From Fervidicoccus fontis Kam940 (GTDB taxonomy: Archaea; Thermoproteota; Thermoprotei_A; Sulfolobales; Fervidicoccaceae), in contig NC_017461.1 of NCBI RefSeq assembly GCF_000258425.1, forward strand, positions 960,949-1,024,948: DNA of 64,000 nucleotides, written 5' to 3'. Each line of letters starts with the position of its first letter. Position 1 is the stretch's first letter. The notes under the pieces were generated by a model that saw only the letters and a program-made list of their open reading frames with translations, was not told the origin of the DNA and ran no database searches. The position numbers were made by a program, and so were the translations under genes. Shown in pieces: positions 53,302 to 63,597 of this stretch.

Positions 53302-54354
53302 TTGACAGAATTGAAGCCGATTATTAATGCGAGCATTACGGAAAGCGGAGCAATTTTACTTGGCGAATTTTTTGAAATAGATTCTTACGCCGGAAGACCT
53401 GTAAGGGTAGTAACTCATATGCATAGTGATCATACCCTTTATCTTTCAAAAAGTAAGAGGCATTCTACATATATATTGGCAACTCAGCCTACTTTGGATT
53501 CTTTAACAGTATTGGGAGAAAAATTACCGGAGAATAAAACGATCCCTTTAGGATATAATAAGCCATTAAGAATAGTCGATGAAACCATTACTTTTGTAAA
53601 ATCGACTCATGTAATAGGCTCAGCACAGGTTGTTGTTGAAACGAAAGAAGGCTTCAGGTTAGGCTATACAAGTGACTTCAAATTTCCAGGGACAAAAATA
53701 ATGAGCGATCTGGACGTATTGGTTATCGATGCTACATATGGGCAAGAACATATGATCAGACCTTTTAAGCAAGAGATTGAAACGCTTCTTGCTGATCTTG
53801 TTAATGAGATTTTAAGCAAGAATAAGCCGGTTAGAATTTTAGGCTATTATGGAAAATTACAGGAAGTTATGGAAATCCTTAGAAAAAATAATGTTAGTGC
53901 ACCATTTGTAATGCCTAAAAAGGTTTATGAATTGACAAACGTAGCATGTAAACACGGAATGAAAATCAATGATTTTTTTGAAGAAGATAGTAAAGAAGGA
54001 AGCGAAGTCAAAAAAGATAACTGGTATGTTTATTTTCAGCATATGAACTCAAAAAAAGGAACCTTATCACAAACTGCAGATTTAATTCTTTCAGGCTGGT
54101 TTTTTGAATCTCCCATCAAAAAAATTATCGAAAAAAATAAATATGAAAAATGGTTGGTTGCCTTCAGCGATCACGGTGACTTTCAAGATGTATTTGCGTA
54201 TGTTTCTGAATCAAAGCCAAAAATGCTTATTGTGGATGGTTCGAGAACTGATAGAGTTACTGCTGATTTCTTTTCGAATTTTGTTAAGAAAAAGCTAAAC
54301 TTAAAATCTTCTGTTTTGCCAAGTCAAAAAATCCAATTGAAAGAGGAAGATTAG
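53302..54354 (+). CDS. Metallo-beta-lactamase-fold nuclease (mRNA 3'-end processing factor-like)
   Basis: About 350 residues from TTG 53302, which has GGTG nine bases before it; TTG 53284 is the longer choice. The zinc motif HMHSDH is at 39-44, with further metal residues in STHVIGSAQ, DFKFPG and VIDATYG, and a late FSDHGDF histidine. This is the beta-CASP-less layout of archaeal COG1236-type exonucleases. It may process RNA ends or DNA. Operon with the next two genes. Confidence 0.8.
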   Translation: MTELKPIINASITESGAILLGEFFEIDSYAGRPVRVVTHMHSDHTLYLSKSKRHSTYILATQPTLDSLTVLGEKLPENKTIPLGYNKPLRIVDETITFVKSTHVIGSAQVVVETKEGFRLGYTSDFKFPGTKIMSDLDVLVIDATYGQEHMIRPFKQEIETLLADLVNEILSKNKPVRILGYYGKLQEVMEILRKNNVSAPFVMPKKVYELTNVACKHGMKINDFFEEDSKEGSEVKKDNWYVYFQHMNSKKGTLSQTADLILSGWFFESPIKKIIEKNKYEKWLVAFSDHGDFQDVFAYVSESKPKMLIVDGSRTDRVTADFFSNFVKKKLNLKSSVLPSQKIQLKEED

Positions 54355-54356
54355 CT

Positions 54357-55205
54357 TTGATTTTTCCTTTCTACTCTCAGAGATTTACGTCCTTAAGAAT
54401 TCCAAGGACACCGGGTTTTTACATAAACATGTTTAAAGAGTATTCAAATTTACTTGGGATAGCATTGGGAAAAGAAAATGGTTTAATTGATTTTATGTCT
54501 TTTAACTACAGCCTCATCGAATCCTTAATATGGATAAGATCATTTCAATGGTTAGGAATTCTAGATTCTTCATTTGTTTCAAATCCCTACAGATATGGTG
54601 TTAAATCTGTTAAGATCAAGTATCTTCCAATAGCAAAGTATCTTAGAGAGCTTCCTCAGGAGGAAGCTGGTTGCTACTCACTGCTTTTCTCTTATATTTT
54701 GCCAACTCCGTTCAGAAGCGCGATTTTAATATCTCAAAGCTCAAAAAGTTTGGAGGAAGTTGCAAAAAACCTTTTAGAAAAAGGAAAGGCTGTTGAAAGG
54801 ATGCTAGCAATAGAGTTTCTTCAAAGCCAAAGTGAAGACTTAGTATTTTTAATGAAAATGGCATTTGCGAGTGGGTTCGTCAGGAGAGGTAAGAAAAGCG
54901 ACAAGGGTGGTTATTTTACATATCTCAGAGAGCAGTCAAGGAAACAATGGAAAGAGCATCCATGCTATACCTATTTTCCATTAAATTCAATTTTCATAGA
55001 GCTGGTAGAAAAAGAGATCTACGGAGATGTTGAAGCCTTTCTGAAAAATGAGAAAAGCAGACTTGGCATTAATGAGTATTTAAGTGAAAGAAAAGAAATT
55101 AAAAGCAGAGAAAGACTTATTGATGTTTTATTTAAGATTAAAGAAGATTTTGCGTCGATTTATGAGTATTACACCAATTACTATGATATAAGAATTAATG
55201 AATAA
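54357..55205 (+). CDS. Hypothetical protein between MBL nuclease and XPF
   Basis: 282 residues, mostly helical, not recognised. It starts TTG 54357, two bases after the nuclease gene's stop, and its end overlaps the region of the XPF start. It has no nucleotide-binding or metal motif that I can see. Its place between two DNA/RNA-acting enzymes suggests a repair or processing role, but that is inference. Confidence 0.55.
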   Translation: MIFPFYSQRFTSLRIPRTPGFYINMFKEYSNLLGIALGKENGLIDFMSFNYSLIESLIWIRSFQWLGILDSSFVSNPYRYGVKSVKIKYLPIAKYLRELPQEEAGCYSLLFSYILPTPFRSAILISQSSKSLEEVAKNLLEKGKAVERMLAIEFLQSQSEDLVFLMKMAFASGFVRRGKKSDKGGYFTYLREQSRKQWKEHPCYTYFPLNSIFIELVEKEIYGDVEAFLKNEKSRLGINEYLSERKEIKSRERLIDVLFKIKEDFASIYEYYTNYYDIRINE

Positions 55206-55215
55206 AGGTGAGTAT

Positions 55216-55923
55216 ATGACAAACATAACGTTGCTTATGCCTACTGATGTCATAATGGATGAGAACGAAAAAGCTACTAATCCAGAAATTTTTGAAGGAC
55301 TAATAAAAGGAAAGCTTTCAGTTGCAGTAAAACAGCTGGAAGCCGGAGATTATCTTCTTTTGTCTAAAAAAGGAGAACTTCCCATACTTGTGGAAAGGAA
55401 AACTGCAGAAGATTTTGTTAACAGTATAATAGATGGAAGAATATGGAAGCAGTCCGCAACACTAAAAAAAATCAAAGAGAGGGGGGAAGCTTTACCAGTC
55501 ATTGTTTTGGAAGGCAATCTATCTTATACACTAGAAAAAAGGAAGATTTCTGAAACTGCGATTCTTAGAACGATTGATGAGCTCGTATTAAATAGGGATA
55601 TACCTGTTATTTATACGCTTTCGAAATCTTCGACGATTTCCTGGCTTATCGCAAAAGCGAGATCGCTTGGTAACACTAAAGAAAAAACGGTTTTTATTTA
55701 TAATAAAAAGAAAGCAAAAACTCCTAAAGAAAGAGTGTTGCTTTCTCTTTCAATAATAACTGGTACTCAAACAGCAAGAAAGCTTTTAACAAAGTTTGGT
55801 ACCATTAGAAACATTGCTAATCTTACTGTAGGTGAGTTAATGCAAATTGAAGGTATAGGTGAAGTTAAGGCAAAGAAAATATACGAATTATTTAATTTAA
55901 ATTATGATGAATCAATAAAATAA
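55216..55923 (+). CDS. xpf: XPF/ERCC4-type structure-specific endonuclease
   Basis: 235 residues from ATG 55216, with AAGGTGAG just before it. The ERCC4 nuclease has GDY (D45) and ERKTAED (residues 60-66). Tandem helix-hairpin-helix motifs follow (GTQTARKLLTKFGTIRNI, QIEGIGEVKAKKI). It cuts 3'-flaps and other branched DNA. It lacks a helicase domain, as in crenarchaeal XPF, which usually works with PCNA. No clear C-terminal PCNA-box is seen. Confidence 0.93.
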   Translation: MTNITLLMPTDVIMDENEKATNPEIFEGLIKGKLSVAVKQLEAGDYLLLSKKGELPILVERKTAEDFVNSIIDGRIWKQSATLKKIKERGEALPVIVLEGNLSYTLEKRKISETAILRTIDELVLNRDIPVIYTLSKSSTISWLIAKARSLGNTKEKTVFIYNKKKAKTPKERVLLSLSIITGTQTARKLLTKFGTIRNIANLTVGELMQIEGIGEVKAKKIYELFNLNYDESIK

Positions 55924-55973
55924 TTTTAGAAAAAATCCTCGATGAAAATTTTAATACTATCAAAGGGACCTTC

Positions 55974-57041
<1,068 letters not shown>

Positions 57042-57199
57042 TGCCGTTCATCACCATTTTCATTGACATAACTTAAATTGATAAGTTTCAAATCGGGCTA
57101 TCTTTTTAAAAGCAATATTTTCAAATTATATAAAATTTTTAATAGATTTAACATTTAATGTTATAAGCTTTATTGCGAAATAGAGATTTAACAATATAG

Positions 57200-58798
57200 T
57201 TAATTTTTTTGTATTGCTTTCTGTTCTAAAATTTTTATTTCTTTCAAACTCTGTTCTGACATCTCCATTATTTTTTCCAATTCTACTAAATCTTCTTCTT
57301 CGGGCTTCTTTCTTAGCTTAAACCACAAAGCAATCGCTGTAAACGGGAGTTTACATATACCTGCAAAATATCTAGGAATCCTTCTAATTATAAATCTGGT
57401 TCCATTTGTTAAATAAACATCTTTTTCTCTTTTTGGCGCAGAAAGCAAAGTTCCTTTTCTAATTCCTTTAATTCCTTTTGTTAAAAAGAAACTGTAATAA
57501 GCAAGTCTATCTTTTAAAAAAAGCTTAATGGGCGAAATCTTCGTTCTTTCAACCGGATGTAGAGTGTCATATAGATCCCAATCCAGCGTCAGTAAAGCTT
57601 TTTCCTTTAATGCCCTGTGAAAGGCATCTGTTCCAGGAAGCGGTGTATAAATAGAGAACTGAGCAGAATCTAAGCCATAGTCTATTAGCGATTTTGCAAA
57701 GCTTATAGTCCTGTTCATTGCCTTTTCTGTTTCATAAGGTGCGCCAAGAATAAAGCCAGCATGAACAATAATACCGGCTTTTGATAGAAGGCTAACGGCT
57801 AAAGCTGAATCATTAGGAACTAAGTTCTTTCTCATATTTTTTAACGTTTCAGGATCTCCAGACTCTATTCCAAGAAAAGTGAGTCTTATCCCCCCTTCAT
57901 ATAGTTTATTTACTATCCACTGGTTCTTTGCGACAAAATCAGCTCTCAGTTGGACTATAAGTTTAAGTTTTTTGAGAGAGCTTTTCGCTATTTTGTCTAA
58001 AAGGATTAATCTTTCGTCAATAATTTTCTTTATGGGTATTATGAAGTTGTCATCAATAAAGAAAACCCATTTATATCCGAGTTCCTTCACTCTTTCGAGC
58101 TCTTTAATAACCCTATCAACTGATTTAAATCTCCATGTTCCTCCCCACATTTTCGTGACTGAGCAGTATTCGCAGTTAAATGGACAACCTCTCGATGTTT
58201 CTAGAGTTATGACTTTACTTCCCGGATCAAGCACTCCCATGTCATATTTTTCTTTATCATATATTTCAAAAAGCGGGAAGGGGAGTTCATCTAAATTCAT
58301 TACATAATTTACTTTAGGATTGACCTTAATTTCCCTTCCATCTTTTATATATGCTATGCTATTTATGTTTTCAAAATTTTCTCCTTGTTTTATTTCATTG
58401 AGAAAGTTCGAAAAAGTAACTTCACCTTCTCTTAAAAAAATTACATCGAAACCGTTTTTTAGGAGAAGCGAATAAGTAAATGTAGCATGATGACCGCCGG
58501 CAACAACATATTTTACATTACCAGCTTCCTTTAGCTTTTTTGCAATTTTTATGCTAGGATTAGCATATGTAGAAGCATTTATTAAAAAAGCAGCGATATC
58601 CGGATCATATGCAGAAATTAGTTCTGCCAGTTTTTCTTCGTTGGCATTTAATGCAAAAGCATCGAAAAACTTGGCATCGTAGCCTCTTTCTTTAGCTACT
58701 GAGGCAAGATATGCTGCAGAGAGTGGAGGCATGCTTATGCCAAAAGTTTGCTCATATGCTCCCGCTTTTCTGTGAGAGGCTATAAGAGCAACCCTCAT
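57200..58798 (-). CDS. B12-binding-domain radical SAM protein
   Basis: 532 residues. N-terminal B12-binding-type domain (1-140; the usual DxHxxG histidine motif is absent, as in many relatives). The radical SAM core has RGCPFNCEYC (C205, C209, C212). A C-terminal region of about 120 residues is unassigned. Relatives methylate or rearrange lipids and other small molecules. Substrate unknown. Confidence 0.85.
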   Translation of the reverse strand: MRVALIASHRKAGAYEQTFGISMPPLSAAYLASVAKERGYDAKFFDAFALNANEEKLAELISAYDPDIAAFLINASTYANPSIKIAKKLKEAGNVKYVVAGGHHATFTYSLLLKNGFDVIFLREGEVTFSNFLNEIKQGENFENINSIAYIKDGREIKVNPKVNYVMNLDELPFPLFEIYDKEKYDMGVLDPGSKVITLETSRGCPFNCEYCSVTKMWGGTWRFKSVDRVIKELERVKELGYKWVFFIDDNFIIPIKKIIDERLILLDKIAKSSLKKLKLIVQLRADFVAKNQWIVNKLYEGGIRLTFLGIESGDPETLKNMRKNLVPNDSALAVSLLSKAGIIVHAGFILGAPYETEKAMNRTISFAKSLIDYGLDSAQFSIYTPLPGTDAFHRALKEKALLTLDWDLYDTLHPVERTKISPIKLFLKDRLAYYSFFLTKGIKGIRKGTLLSAPKREKDVYLTNGTRFIIRRIPRYFAGICKLPFTAIALWFKLRKKPEEEDLVELEKIMEMSEQSLKEIKILEQKAIQKN

Positions 58799-58957
58799 TT
58801 TTAGGGCCTTCTAGATTAATTTTTATCATTATAATAGAATCATGATAGAATGTTATATTAATAATTATATGTATATATTTCTCCTAAATATATGTTAAAT
58901 CAAAACATAAAAATTTTCTAAAAAAGATAATTTTTAATTTGCATCAAAGTTATATTT

Positions 58958-60610
58958 TTAATCCTTCTCTTCTTCTTTCTCTCCTTCTTCTTTCTTTCCT
59001 TTCTCTCCAGCTCCTGCTCCTGTTGATTTGCTTGCAGCAATGAAGTCATCTATCCTTAATATCATTGTAGCTGCTTCTGTAGCTGCTTTTATAGCATTAA
59101 GCTTTATAGCTGCTGGCTCAATTATACCGATATCTTTCATATTGACGATGTTACCTGTATATACGTCTATTCCCATAAACTTTCCATTACTGTTAGCATG
59201 CGCAGCTCTTAACTTCATCATTATTTCTAGCGCATCGTAGCCTGCATTTTCTGCAATAGTTGATGGAAGAGTTTCAAGAGCTCTGGCAAAAGCCTCAACA
59301 GCTAGTTGCTGTTTTCCTCCTATTTTTGGTGCAATTTCTTTTAGCCTTTTTGCAACTTCTACTTCAGTAGCTCCTCCTCCTGCGACAATTTTGGCCATTT
59401 TAATAGCATCTGCGACTGCACTCAATGCATCCCTAAGCGCTCTCTCTCCCTCATCTACTAATCTCTCAAACCCAGCCCTTATCAAGATAGTAACGCTCTT
59501 AGCGCTCTTCGCTCCCTCAACAAACACCATCTTGTCTTCTCCTATTTTTCTCTCTTCTACTAAGGCTGCTTCTCCAAGATCAGAAGGTTGGAGATCATCA
59601 ATATTGGAAACAATTCTTCCTCCTGTCGCCCTCTCAAGCTTCTCCATATCGCTCCTCTTCACTCTTCTAACAGCAAGTATTCCCCTTTTCGCGAGGAAGT
59701 GTTGCGCAACATCATCGATGCCTTTTTGTGCTATGACTACATTCGCTCCAACTTCAGCTATTTTATCAACCATTCTTTTCAGCATTTCTTCTTCTTCCTG
59801 TAAGAACTTTCTCATCTGTGTAGGATCGTTAATTCTGATTTCTGCATCAATTTCTGGTTTCTCAATTTCTAGCGGGGCGTCAAGAAGCGCAATTTTTGCA
59901 TTTTCTACTCTCTTAGGCATCCCTGGATGGACTACTTCTTTATCTATGACTACTCCATCTATAAGCATTGTATCTAAGAGGCTTCCACCATATTTCTTGA
60001 TGATTTGTATTGAATCTAGATCAACAAAATAGCTGTCTCCCCTCTTTTCAGCAACTCTTGTTGCAGCTTCAACTGCAATTTCTGCCAGCTTATCTCTTGA
60101 ACCTTGTACGGCCTTGCTGTATAAGCTTGTCGTCGCAATTTTCTTTAGAATTTCTTTGTTATTAATGTCAATAGGCTCGCTGATTTCTTTGATTATTTTT
60201 TCTGCTTCTTCAGCCGCTTTTTTATATCCAGATACTATTACAGTAGGATGTATCCCCTTATCAAGCAAATCTTCTGACTGCCTTAACAGCTCTCCCGCTA
60301 AAATAACCGCTGTTTTTGTTCCATCTCCTACCTCTTCATCTTGTCCTTTAGCAATCTGGACCATCATTTTTGCTCCAGGATGTTGGATGTCCATCTTATC
60401 TAGAATGGTGGCACCATCGTTAGTTATGGTGATGTCTCCAAGGCTATCGACGAGCATTTTATCCATTCCCTTAGGACCATATGTGGTTCTTAATGCCTCG
60501 CTGATTGCTTTAACTGCCATTATATTGTTTCTAAGGGCATCCCTTCCTGCAGTTCTTTGTGTCCCTTCTTTTAAAATTAATACAGGAATTCCTGTAGGTT
60601 CAACTGACAT
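58958..60610 (-). CDS. Thermosome subunit (group II chaperonin)
   Basis: 550 residues. ATPase motifs NDGAT (64-68) and GDGTKT (95-100), a [13 protein letters not shown] stretch near 400, and a charged tail ending in KEEEKD rather than GGM repeats. It folds proteins in the cytoplasm, vital in heat. A GAGGTGA site precedes the ATG; the long divergent AT-rich region behind it is shared with the CBS regulator gene. Confidence 0.97.
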   Translation of the reverse strand: MSVEPTGIPVLILKEGTQRTAGRDALRNNIMAVKAISEALRTTYGPKGMDKMLVDSLGDITITNDGATILDKMDIQHPGAKMMVQIAKGQDEEVGDGTKTAVILAGELLRQSEDLLDKGIHPTVIVSGYKKAAEEAEKIIKEISEPIDINNKEILKKIATTSLYSKAVQGSRDKLAEIAVEAATRVAEKRGDSYFVDLDSIQIIKKYGGSLLDTMLIDGVVIDKEVVHPGMPKRVENAKIALLDAPLEIEKPEIDAEIRINDPTQMRKFLQEEEEMLKRMVDKIAEVGANVVIAQKGIDDVAQHFLAKRGILAVRRVKRSDMEKLERATGGRIVSNIDDLQPSDLGEAALVEERKIGEDKMVFVEGAKSAKSVTILIRAGFERLVDEGERALRDALSAVADAIKMAKIVAGGGATEVEVAKRLKEIAPKIGGKQQLAVEAFARALETLPSTIAENAGYDALEIMMKLRAAHANSNGKFMGIDVYTGNIVNMKDIGIIEPAAIKLNAIKAATEAATMILRIDDFIAASKSTGAGAGEKGKKEEGEKEEEKD

Positions 60611-61028
60611 TCATGTCACCTCAAGATGAATGAAGCTTTATTAAACTTCAAAAGTTTCTATATAGATAATTCAAAGATAGATTTTTTATCACTTCTATAT
60701 AAACTTTTCGCAATTTTACACCATCTTTTATGGAACTTTTTAAAATTTTTAGACATAGCATTAAATATACCAGAAGGCTCTATGTAGCAAAAATAATGTT
60801 TAATAAATTAATTGCAAAAAATATTTAAAAATTTTGTTAAATAACTTTTACTTTTCTAAACTAATTCATGGATAGTTTATTTTTAAAAGATATTTAAACT
60901 ATAGATTCTTCTTAATTAAAAATATTTATGAAAAAAAATTTATATATAGCTATATTAAATTTTATTTATAATTATAGTATTTTTTCTTAAAATAAACTCT
61001 TGGAATAGCATTCTTAGAGGAATGATTT
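60611..61028. promoter_or_regulatory. Divergent promoter region, thermosome and HTH-CBS gene
   Basis: 418 bases without a gene. Very AT-rich. A CTATATAG-type palindrome near 60659-60666 sits about 50 bases from the thermosome ATG. Many TATA-like runs exist, for example near 60935-60960, so individual boxes cannot be fixed. GAGGTGAC lies just before the thermosome ATG. Confidence 0.45.
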
Positions 61029-61919
61029 ATGTATATGTATGAATTAACCCAAACGCAGCGAGAAGTTTTACTAGCACTGATAAAGCTGTACGAACAAAAT
61101 AACAGACTTGTTAAGAGTATAGAGATCGCTCAACAAATAGGAAAAGATGAAGGTACGGTAAGGAACATAATATCAAGCTTGAGAAGTCTGGGACTGTTAG
61201 AAAGTAAAACTGGACCAAGTGGGGGATACATGCCCACTTTAAAGGCAAAAGAGCTTATAAAAAGCTATGGAATTGTAACATATGGGTCTTTAAGAATAAA
61301 GAAAAATGGAAATGAAACTAACGTAACAGCATATTCTATAGAAATAATGGATGTATTAAACCCTGCGGGTGCAAAGGCCATTCTCAAAGCTAATGGAAAT
61401 TTGGATGAACTTAAAGAAGGAGATATTATACGTCTTGGACCTACAGATTATAATAGATTACTCATAGATGGAGAAATTCAGCATATTGATAGATCAACGG
61501 GACAAATAGCAATATTAATAAAAAGGCTTGTCAGTATTCCGAGGGAAAATGTTGGCGAAGTTGCCACGAAAAATCTAGTTACTTTAACTTCTCAGATGCC
61601 ATTGAGAGAGGCCTCTTCTTTGCTTTTTAGAGAAAAAATAAGAGGAGCGCCAGTCATAGAAAATGAGCGGATAGTGGGAATAATAACAACTACAGATATA
61701 GCAAAAGCTTATAGTGAGGGCAATGTTAAAGCTAAGGTAGAAGACTACATGAGAAAGCATGTAGTAACAATCAGGGAAGATGAAGATATTATGGACGCTG
61801 TAAGAATAATGGAATTGCATGGCGTTGGAAGGCTGATAGTTGTTAATGCTGTTGGTGAGCCTAAAGGGATAGTAACAAGGACTGATATACTTAAGAGAAT
61901 TAGCGCTTTAGGAACATAA
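61029..61919 (+). CDS. HTH regulator with CBS domain pair
   Basis: 296 residues. An N-terminal winged helix (1-75; EIAQQIGKDEGTVRNIISSLRSLGLLESKTGPSGGY) is followed by a middle beta domain (about 80-175) and two CBS motifs (about 180-296; VTLTSQMPLREASSLL, VVTIREDEDIMDAVRIME). It probably binds DNA and senses an adenine nucleotide through the CBS pair. It is divergent from the thermosome gene, which may be its target, but this is inference. Confidence 0.85.
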   Translation: MYMYELTQTQREVLLALIKLYEQNNRLVKSIEIAQQIGKDEGTVRNIISSLRSLGLLESKTGPSGGYMPTLKAKELIKSYGIVTYGSLRIKKNGNETNVTAYSIEIMDVLNPAGAKAILKANGNLDELKEGDIIRLGPTDYNRLLIDGEIQHIDRSTGQIAILIKRLVSIPRENVGEVATKNLVTLTSQMPLREASSLLFREKIRGAPVIENERIVGIITTTDIAKAYSEGNVKAKVEDYMRKHVVTIREDEDIMDAVRIMELHGVGRLIVVNAVGEPKGIVTRTDILKRISALGT

Positions 61920-62041
61920 GCATATTTTGATTTTCTACTTGATTTATATATAAATTAATTTTTACGTAAAAAACATGAATAAATAAAATATATACTAAAT
62001 AATTATAAATAACATTATTTTATTTAATAAATGTGGGAAAA

Positions 62042-62779
62042 ATGTCTTTTAAGAACAGAACTTCTATAGTAACTGGGTCTGCAATGGGAATTGGAAAAGG
62101 AATAGCACAAAAACTGGCATCATTAGGCTCAAACTTAATTCTTTTTGATATCTCAGATAAGATTTTTGAAACTGCAAAAGAAATTGAACATCTAGAAGTT
62201 GAAGTTTTGCCATTTAAAGGAGATGTTACAAACAAAGAAGATGTTGAGAGATCAGTTGAAGAAGGTATTAGTAAGTTTGGAAAAATTGATATATTAGTTA
62301 ACAATGCTGGGATATATCCTAGCAAACCCTTCATTGAGATGACAGAATCTGATTGGGATAGGGTATTAAATATAAACTTAAAAAGCATGTTCCTATTTTC
62401 AAAAGCAGTTTTGCCGAATATGATGAAAAATTCCTATGGAAGAATTGTAAACATATCTTCAATAGCCGCAATTGTGGGATTTCCAGGTCTAATTCATTAC
62501 AGCGCAAGCAAAGGAGGAGTCGTCGGGTTTACAAAAGCATTGGCTTTAGAAGTAGCAAAATTCGGAATAACAGTAAATGCAATTGCACCAGGTCCTATAG
62601 AAACCTCTGGAACAAAAGTAGATGAACAGACGGCAGAAATATATAAGAGATTGATTCCAGTAGGGAGAATGGGAAAACCTGAAGATATTGCAAATGCAGT
62701 CGCATTCCTTGCTTCCGAAGAATCTCAATTTATTACTGGACATTTGCTAGTAGTCGACGGTGGCTATACTATTCAGTAA
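62042..62779 (+). CDS. Short-chain dehydrogenase/reductase (FabG-like)
   Basis: 245 residues. NAD(P) site GSAMGIGKGIA near residue 10, NNAGIY (about 85), catalytic serine in VNISSIAAI and the YSASK motif near 150. It reduces a ketone or oxidises an alcohol; the substrate cannot be told. ATG 62042 is chosen; GTG 62033 is in frame. Its stop is about 13 bases from the sRNA candidate on the other strand. Confidence 0.93.
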   Translation: MSFKNRTSIVTGSAMGIGKGIAQKLASLGSNLILFDISDKIFETAKEIEHLEVEVLPFKGDVTNKEDVERSVEEGISKFGKIDILVNNAGIYPSKPFIEMTESDWDRVLNINLKSMFLFSKAVLPNMMKNSYGRIVNISSIAAIVGFPGLIHYSASKGGVVGFTKALALEVAKFGITVNAIAPGPIETSGTKVDEQTAEIYKRLIPVGRMGKPEDIANAVAFLASEESQFITGHLLVVDGGYTIQ

Positions 62780-62791
62780 ATTTTTTATTTT

Positions 62792-62862
62792 TCAGTACGA
62801 ATCGGCCTTTCTTCATTGCAGTTATCTGCTCAAATAAAGACCCGGATTCGCTCATCATCAAA
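62792..62862 (-). ncRNA. C/D-box sRNA candidate
   Basis: On the minus strand directly after the PAC2 gene's stop: box C within UGAUGAUGA (62860-62852), a guide zone, a C'-like AUGAAG (about 62811-62816), a second guide GGCCGAUUCGUA and box D CUGA (62795-62792). T-rich and A-rich flanks could pair as a terminal stem. Internal boxes are weak and the targets were not identified. About 70 bases, the usual length of archaeal 2'-O-methylation guides. Confidence 0.6.
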
Positions 62863-62868
62863 AAATTC

Positions 62869-63588
62869 TTACATATATGGTTCTTTTCCTGCACGTGAAG
62901 CCGCGATTTCTTCAAGCTTCTTTATTTCTTCTTCTATCATTTTTCCTTCCTCTATAAGCTTGGAATTATCAATACTTAAGCTGAACAGCCTGTTTAAGGC
63001 TTCAATAGCTGTTGCAGCAGCTGCAGGATCAGGGGTCTCTGCATTTGCATATGGAAGTAGAACTATCGCAGGCACTTTCAAGAGCTCAGAATACATGAGT
63101 TGCAATGCAAGAGGTCCGATTATTAGCAGACCTTTTTCAAGTTCTTCTGCATCAATGCTTTCACCACGATAATAGGAGTTCTTTAGCCACCTCATTTTTT
63201 CATCTTCTTTGTTTTTAAATTTTTTATCGAGTCCTCCGATTAAAACTAATGGAGAAATTCCATATTTTGCTGCAAATTTTGTTATTTCATATACGTATTC
63301 ATCTCTTATTCTCTCGTCAGGAATTTCCCTAGTGACAAAAACAACAAGCTTATTCTCTTTGCTTGCAAAGATTTCGAACGGATATGCTATACCGTAATCA
63401 TCTCTATAAACATACTCTGGGTGGTACTTTGTCGTTATAATGCCTATTCTTTCCATTTTTAATGAATTTACGAGATGTAATGCGGATATGATACCTACTG
63501 CACCGAACCCTTTAAAGCCAGAAACGCCTCTAAATCCTTTCCCTATTACCCCTCTTTTTATAATATGTAAACCGATTCTGTCAACCAA
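62869..63588 (-). CDS. PAC2-family protein (proteasome assembly chaperone-like)
   Basis: 239 residues. The start and first half (GVSGFKGFGAVGIISALHLVNSLKMERIG, TRFP-like EYVYRDDYGIAYPF) and PLVLIGGL, KVPAIVLLPYANAETPDPAAAATAIEALNRL match the ATP-grasp-like PAC2 family. In archaea it is linked to proteasome assembly or to unknown roles. Start TTG 63588 with AGGTGA before it. It follows the PUA gene by nine bases, and a C/D sRNA candidate lies in its 3' flank. Confidence 0.88.
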   Translation of the reverse strand: MVDRIGLHIIKRGVIGKGFRGVSGFKGFGAVGIISALHLVNSLKMERIGIITTKYHPEYVYRDDYGIAYPFEIFASKENKLVVFVTREIPDERIRDEYVYEITKFAAKYGISPLVLIGGLDKKFKNKEDEKMRWLKNSYYRGESIDAEELEKGLLIIGPLALQLMYSELLKVPAIVLLPYANAETPDPAAAATAIEALNRLFSLSIDNSKLIEEGKMIEEEIKKLEEIAASRAGKEPYM

Positions 63589-63597
63589 AGCTATATT

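Noticed and set aside
59391-60032. A 213-codon plus-strand frame
   Set aside because: It is a shadow of the thermosome gene; codon periodicity belongs to the minus strand.
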